This document shows positions 49,257-51,473 of a stretch of DNA of 51,473 bases, piece by piece. The stretch comes from CAWVVV01 sp964629165 (GTDB lineage Bacteria; Verrucomicrobiota; Verrucomicrobiia; Opitutales; Oceanipulchritudinaceae): contig CAZVQJ010000001.1 of the NCBI GenBank assembly GCA_964629165.1, forward strand, positions 1-51,473, read 5' to 3'. Each line of letters begins with the position of its first letter. The stretch's first letter is position 1. The notes beneath the pieces were generated by a model that saw nothing but the letters and a program-made list of their open reading frames with translations, was not told the DNA's origin and made no database searches. Position numbers and translations under genes: made by a program.

Positions 49257-50118
49257 CTTCTGGACGGGCGAGTGGGGATTTCTCTGGTTGGCAGGAGCGG
49301 TCGGATTGGCCGCAAGCGTTGTCTTCGGGACCCTCGGGACAGTCGTCGTCGCCAAACGGCTTACCTATCTCGCGGGGGCCGTGGCCCATGCTTCGGTCGG
49401 GGGAATCGGCGTCGCGCTTTACTTTCAGCAAGTCCAGGGGTGGACGTGGCTGGATCCGCTTTGGGGAGGCGCGGCGGTCGCGATCGGCGCAGGCTTTTGC
49501 ATGGAAGCCGTTCGGCGCTGGGCCCCGGACAGGGAAGACACCCTCCTCAGTGCACTCTGGGCGGTGGGGATGTCGGTCGGGATCATTTTTCTCGCCTTTA
49601 CGCCCGGTTATGCGAATCCAACCGATTACCTCCTCGGCAACCTCCTGCTGGTCTCCAGTGCCGATTTATGGCGTATCCTCGCGCTCGACGTCGTCATTCT
49701 GTTTCTCGTTGTCGCGTTCTTCCCGAAATGGCAGGCCGCGAGCTTCGATGAGGAATTTGCGCGCCTGCGGGGAATGCGGGTAGAAGTTTTTTCCACTCTT
49801 CTGATCGTTCTGGTGAGCCTGAGCGTGGTCTTTCTACTCGCGGTGGCCGGATTGATCCTCGTCGTGGCCCTGATCACGCTTCCAGCCGCTACCGCAGGGC
49901 GTTTCACGCGCTCGCTGGGGACGATGATGGTGGGAGGAACGGTGGTCGGTGCGGTCTGCACCCTTGGCGGGCTTGGGATCAGTTACGCGGGGGATTGGCC
50001 GACCGGGCCGGCGATTGTGCTGCTCGCCGCACTGGCCTACCTCCTGGCAACGCTTTTGCAACGCATCCTCGCTCGTGTGCGTCGTCAGAAACAGCCACAA
50101 AAAAACCTCCCGCAATAG
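49249..50118 (+). CDS. znuB: Zinc/manganese ABC transporter permease
   Basis: A 289-residue permease of the ABC-3 family with about eight helices. AKRLTYLAGAVAHASVGGIG near residues 35-55 is the characteristic early motif. Later helices carry LLGNLLLVSSADLWRI and LLIVLVSLSVVFLLAVAGLI. GLILVVALITLPAATAGRFT near 205-225 is a second hallmark. The ATG at 49249 sits within the znuC 3' end; the frame opens nine codons earlier. The final codons lie inside a terminator hairpin belonging to the convergent gene. Confidence 0.93.
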   Translation: MTDFWTGEWGFLWLAGAVGLAASVVFGTLGTVVVAKRLTYLAGAVAHASVGGIGVALYFQQVQGWTWLDPLWGGAAVAIGAGFCMEAVRRWAPDREDTLLSALWAVGMSVGIIFLAFTPGYANPTDYLLGNLLLVSSADLWRILALDVVILFLVVAFFPKWQAASFDEEFARLRGMRVEVFSTLLIVLVSLSVVFLLAVAGLILVVALITLPAATAGRFTRSLGTMMVGGTVVGAVCTLGGLGISYAGDWPTGPAIVLLAALAYLLATLLQRILARVRRQKQPQKNLPQ

Positions 50119-50125
50119 GGGAGGT
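50099..50125 (-). terminator. Intrinsic terminator of the small basic protein gene, spanning the znuB stop codon
   Basis: A stem ACCTCCC/GGGAGGT (50105-50111 and 50119-50125) encloses a seven-base loop that contains the znuB stop codon (TAG 50116-50118). Read leftward it is followed by seven T (opposite A at 50099-50105). That is a good rho-independent terminator for the leftward gene. There is no T-run in the rightward direction, so it does not clearly end znu transcription. Confidence 0.8.
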
Positions 50126-50157
50126 GCTGGAAAATTACAGAGGGTTGGTCCCGCAGG

Positions 50158-50313
50158 CTACTCTTCGAGGAGCGTCTTCTTGAGACCCAGAACGCTCGCA
50201 CCAGGCTTCCATTCACCGCGCTTGCGCAGCAGCGTGATTCGCTCGAATCGCTTGAGGACGTTGCGCTTTTTCTTTTTGCCGCCGGCGGACTTGAAACTCG
50301 GGTGCTGGGACAT
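50158..50313 (-). CDS. Small basic protein of the Verrucomicrobia/Chlamydiae type
   Basis: A 51-residue protein starting MSQHPSFKSAGGKKKKRNVL and continuing KRFERITLLRKRGEWK, ending GLKKTLLEE. It is strongly basic in the first half. The pattern, including NVLKRxER and RGxWKxGxSVxGLxKT, matches the conserved small basic protein family of Verrucomicrobia and Chlamydiae (TIGR04137, from memory), whose function is not established. GGAG eight bases before the ATG at 50313 supports this start over upstream alternatives. A clear terminator follows the stop within 60 bases, so the gene is probably a single abundant transcript. Confidence 0.88.
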   Translation of the reverse strand: MSQHPSFKSAGGKKKKRNVLKRFERITLLRKRGEWKPGASVLGLKKTLLEE

Positions 50314-50448
50314 GGTGATACTCCGTTTTCTTGAATGGAAAAACGCTGAAAACATGCATTCGCAGGAGACGGCGCAAGGAAAAAGTCCATTTTCCGGCAG
50401 GATTGCCGGATTCTGCCCATCGTATACCCGCCCGCCGGGGGGCCGTCC
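50314..50448. promoter_or_regulatory. Upstream region of the small basic protein gene
   Basis: These 135 bases hold the promoter of the small basic protein gene. They also contain a perfect hairpin, CCGGCA-GGAT-TGCCGG (50394-50409), and a GC-rich run near 50428-50443 that may end the DUF420 transcript. I do not see a convincing promoter pair. Confidence 0.35.
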
Positions 50449-51030
50449 TTATGGCAGGAGCGAAAGCATTTCCGTGTTTGATCCGGCTCTCGGAAGTATC
50501 CGGAGAAAGAACCAGACCGCGACGCCGGTGACGGAAACGTAAATCCAGATTGGATAGGTCCAGCGGGCGACGCGTCGGTGAGTCGAGAACCTCCGCAGCG
50601 CTGCCAGGCTGACCGTGCTGACAATCAGGGGAAGCGCGACTCCGGCGAGGATGATATGGGTGATGAGTAGAAAGAAATAGAGCCCTCGGATCCAACCGGT
50701 GCCTTCAAACGAGGTATCTCCATGCACGGTGTGGTGCACGAGGTAGCCGACGAGAAATGCGCCCGAAGCGACCAGCGCACTGATCATTGCAACAGCGTGG
50801 CCGGTGACATTGCGTCGGTATACAAAGACAATCCCGGCGCAGACGGCGGTGGCACTGATCGCGTTGCAGGTGGCGTTGAAATGCGGTAGCCAAAGCAAGC
50901 CGTTCCCAGCGTAGTTGCTCAGTTCGAAAACGTAGATGAGCCAGAGAAGAAACCCGTAAATCAGCACGCTGATCACGAGACTGCCGACGGCGAGGAGACG
51001 ATTGGAGGGAAAATCCGGGCGCACCGTCAC
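50449..51030 (-). CDS. DUF420 membrane protein
   Basis: A 193-residue protein with about five membrane helices. LWLPHFNATCNAISATAVCA near 47-66, RRNVTGHAVAMISALVASGA near 72-91, LVHHTVHGDTSFEGTG near 97-112, FFLLITHIILAGVALPL near 119-135 and a final TYPIWIYVSVTGVAVW are hallmarks of DUF420. Some members (CtaM) assist assembly of haem-copper oxidases; several histidines in or near the membrane fit haem or copper contact. It begins with a GTG that overlaps the stop of the preceding gene by four bases (GTGA). An oxidase operon outside the window is likely. Confidence 0.9.
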   Translation of the reverse strand: MTVRPDFPSNRLLAVGSLVISVLIYGFLLWLIYVFELSNYAGNGLLWLPHFNATCNAISATAVCAGIVFVYRRNVTGHAVAMISALVASGAFLVGYLVHHTVHGDTSFEGTGWIRGLYFFLLITHIILAGVALPLIVSTVSLAALRRFSTHRRVARWTYPIWIYVSVTGVAVWFFLRILPRAGSNTEMLSLLP

Positions 51031-51416
51031 CCTGCGTCCTTCACCGTGAGATCGAACGGCACAAATCGTTCCATACCGTTGAGCGAAAACTGCGCCCAGA
51101 CCCGGTACTGCCCAGGTTGGTCGACTGAAAAGATGAAATCCAGCTCCGGATTGTATGGATCCTGCCCGTCGATAAACGGGTTTTGGGGATGAAAATGGGC
51201 AAAGCCGTTCCGTTCCGGCGCAAACGCGACGACGTGCGCATAGGCATCCATGACCGGATCAAAACGGGTTTCTCCGGAGCCGCCGGAATCCTCCACGGTG
51301 AGCTCGAAGGGCGTTTCCCTGCCGGCGACGAAGCCACCATCAGCGGGGACCATGCGGACGGTGTAGCCGTCGGGAAGGACCTGTTCATACCGTTCTGTGA
51401 TCACGGGCGCGGACAC
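51027..51416 (-). CDS. Small beta-rich protein upstream of the DUF420 gene
   Basis: A 129-residue protein beginning at GTG 51416 (VSAPVITERYEQVLPDGY). Residues 35-129 read like an immunoglobulin-like or YtkA-like domain: PFELTVEDSGG, DAYAHVVAFAPERNGFAHFH, LDFIFSVDQPGQYRVWAQFS, and FVPFDLTV. No signal peptide is visible and an in-frame stop lies two codons upstream, so the true start may be an internal GTG. Alternatively, a sequence error near 51400-51415 hides a longer N-terminus. It is coupled to the DUF420 gene by a four-base overlap. Confidence 0.65.
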   Translation of the reverse strand: MSAPVITERYEQVLPDGYTVRMVPADGGFVAGRETPFELTVEDSGGSGETRFDPVMDAYAHVVAFAPERNGFAHFHPQNPFIDGQDPYNPELDFIFSVDQPGQYRVWAQFSLNGMERFVPFDLTVKDAG

Positions 51417-51471
51417 CCATCAGATAAGTCACCTGGTGCGCGCTTTCTGGATTATTGGTCCAGAAATCCCA
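51385..51471 (-). CDS. C-terminal fragment of an unidentified protein (5' truncated)
   Basis: A leftward frame enters from the right edge and ends at TGA (51385-51387). It encodes 28 residues, starting WDFWTNNPESAHQ and then VTYLMGVRARDHRTV. The composition looks protein-coding, and the stop overlaps the next gene's GTG start by 32 bases. It may be the end of the upstream operon gene, or the N-terminal part of the next gene displaced by a frameshift. Too short to name. Confidence 0.4.
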   Translation of the reverse strand, partial: WDFWTNNPESAHQVTYLMGVRARDHRTV

Positions 51472-51473
51472 TT

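Noticed and set aside
50394..50409. Terminator of the DUF420 operon
   Set aside because: The hairpin is perfect, but leftward it is followed by AAAATGG, with the T-rich stretch displaced by several bases.
1..51473. tRNA, rRNA, CRISPR arrays, insertion sequences, phage genes or riboswitches
   Set aside because: I read the non-coding gaps on both strands and saw no cloverleaf, regular spaced repeats, transposase motifs, or leader structures matching known riboswitches. Weak elements could be missed by eye.

Overview
The window is high-GC bacterial DNA, very probably from a verrucomicrobium of the Opitutae type. The best marker is the 51-residue lysine-rich protein at 50158-50313, which looks like the small basic protein restricted to Verrucomicrobia and Chlamydiae. 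An exosortase inside a polysaccharide locus, and a protein opening MNKSILLIICDFLLLSMLAL, fit the same group. I see no rRNA, tRNA, CRISPR array, insertion sequence or phage gene. Nearly all the DNA is coding, and many genes overlap by 1-8 bases, so translational coupling is likely to be common.

Layout. 1-8.2 kb: the tail of an unidentified gene, a GalU-like nucleotidyltransferase, a DUF6314-like protein, an EamA exporter, a CheR-like methyltransferase followed by a membrane hybrid histidine kinase, an ECF sigma factor overlapping a small membrane protein, and hemL. 8.3-11.5 kb: two membrane genes of unknown function that I read as a MotA/TolQ-like and MotB/TolR-like pair, the second with a ~210-residue coiled coil and an unfamiliar C-terminal domain. 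11.5-12.5 kb: peptide deformylase and a Fur-family regulator.

12.6-32 kb is an exopolysaccharide/exosortase locus made of two divergent operons. The leftward one has five family-4-like glycosyltransferases, a Wzy-like polymerase, a WcaF-like acetyltransferase and an outer-membrane beta-barrel protein. The rightward one has an ABC exporter resembling flippases, three family-2 and one family-4-like glycosyltransferases, a membrane-anchored helical-repeat protein, and an exosortase fused to an EpsI-like domain. The likely scheme is glycan assembly on a lipid carrier, flipping by the ABC protein, Wzy polymerisation and passage through the barrel, with the exosortase anchoring protein to the envelope. 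No Wza, Wzc, Wzx or initiating sugar-phosphate transferase lies in the window. No exosortase substrate was recognised either.

31.8-40.1 kb: rpe (convergent with and overlapping the exosortase gene by 169 bases), mgtE, a PPP-type phosphatase, a TatA/E protein, several uncharacterised proteins, a receiver-HDOD protein and a secreted subtilase. 40.2-47.5 kb: a complete oligopeptide ABC transporter with two tandem binding proteins. 47.6-50.1 kb: a zinc/manganese ABC transporter in the order binding protein, ATPase, permease. 50.1 kb to the end, leftward: the small basic protein, a DUF420 membrane protein, a small beta-rich protein, and the end of one more gene cut by the window edge. The DUF420 protein hints at a respiratory-oxidase neighbourhood beyond the window.

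All functions are read from motifs and gene order. No database search or structure prediction was run.
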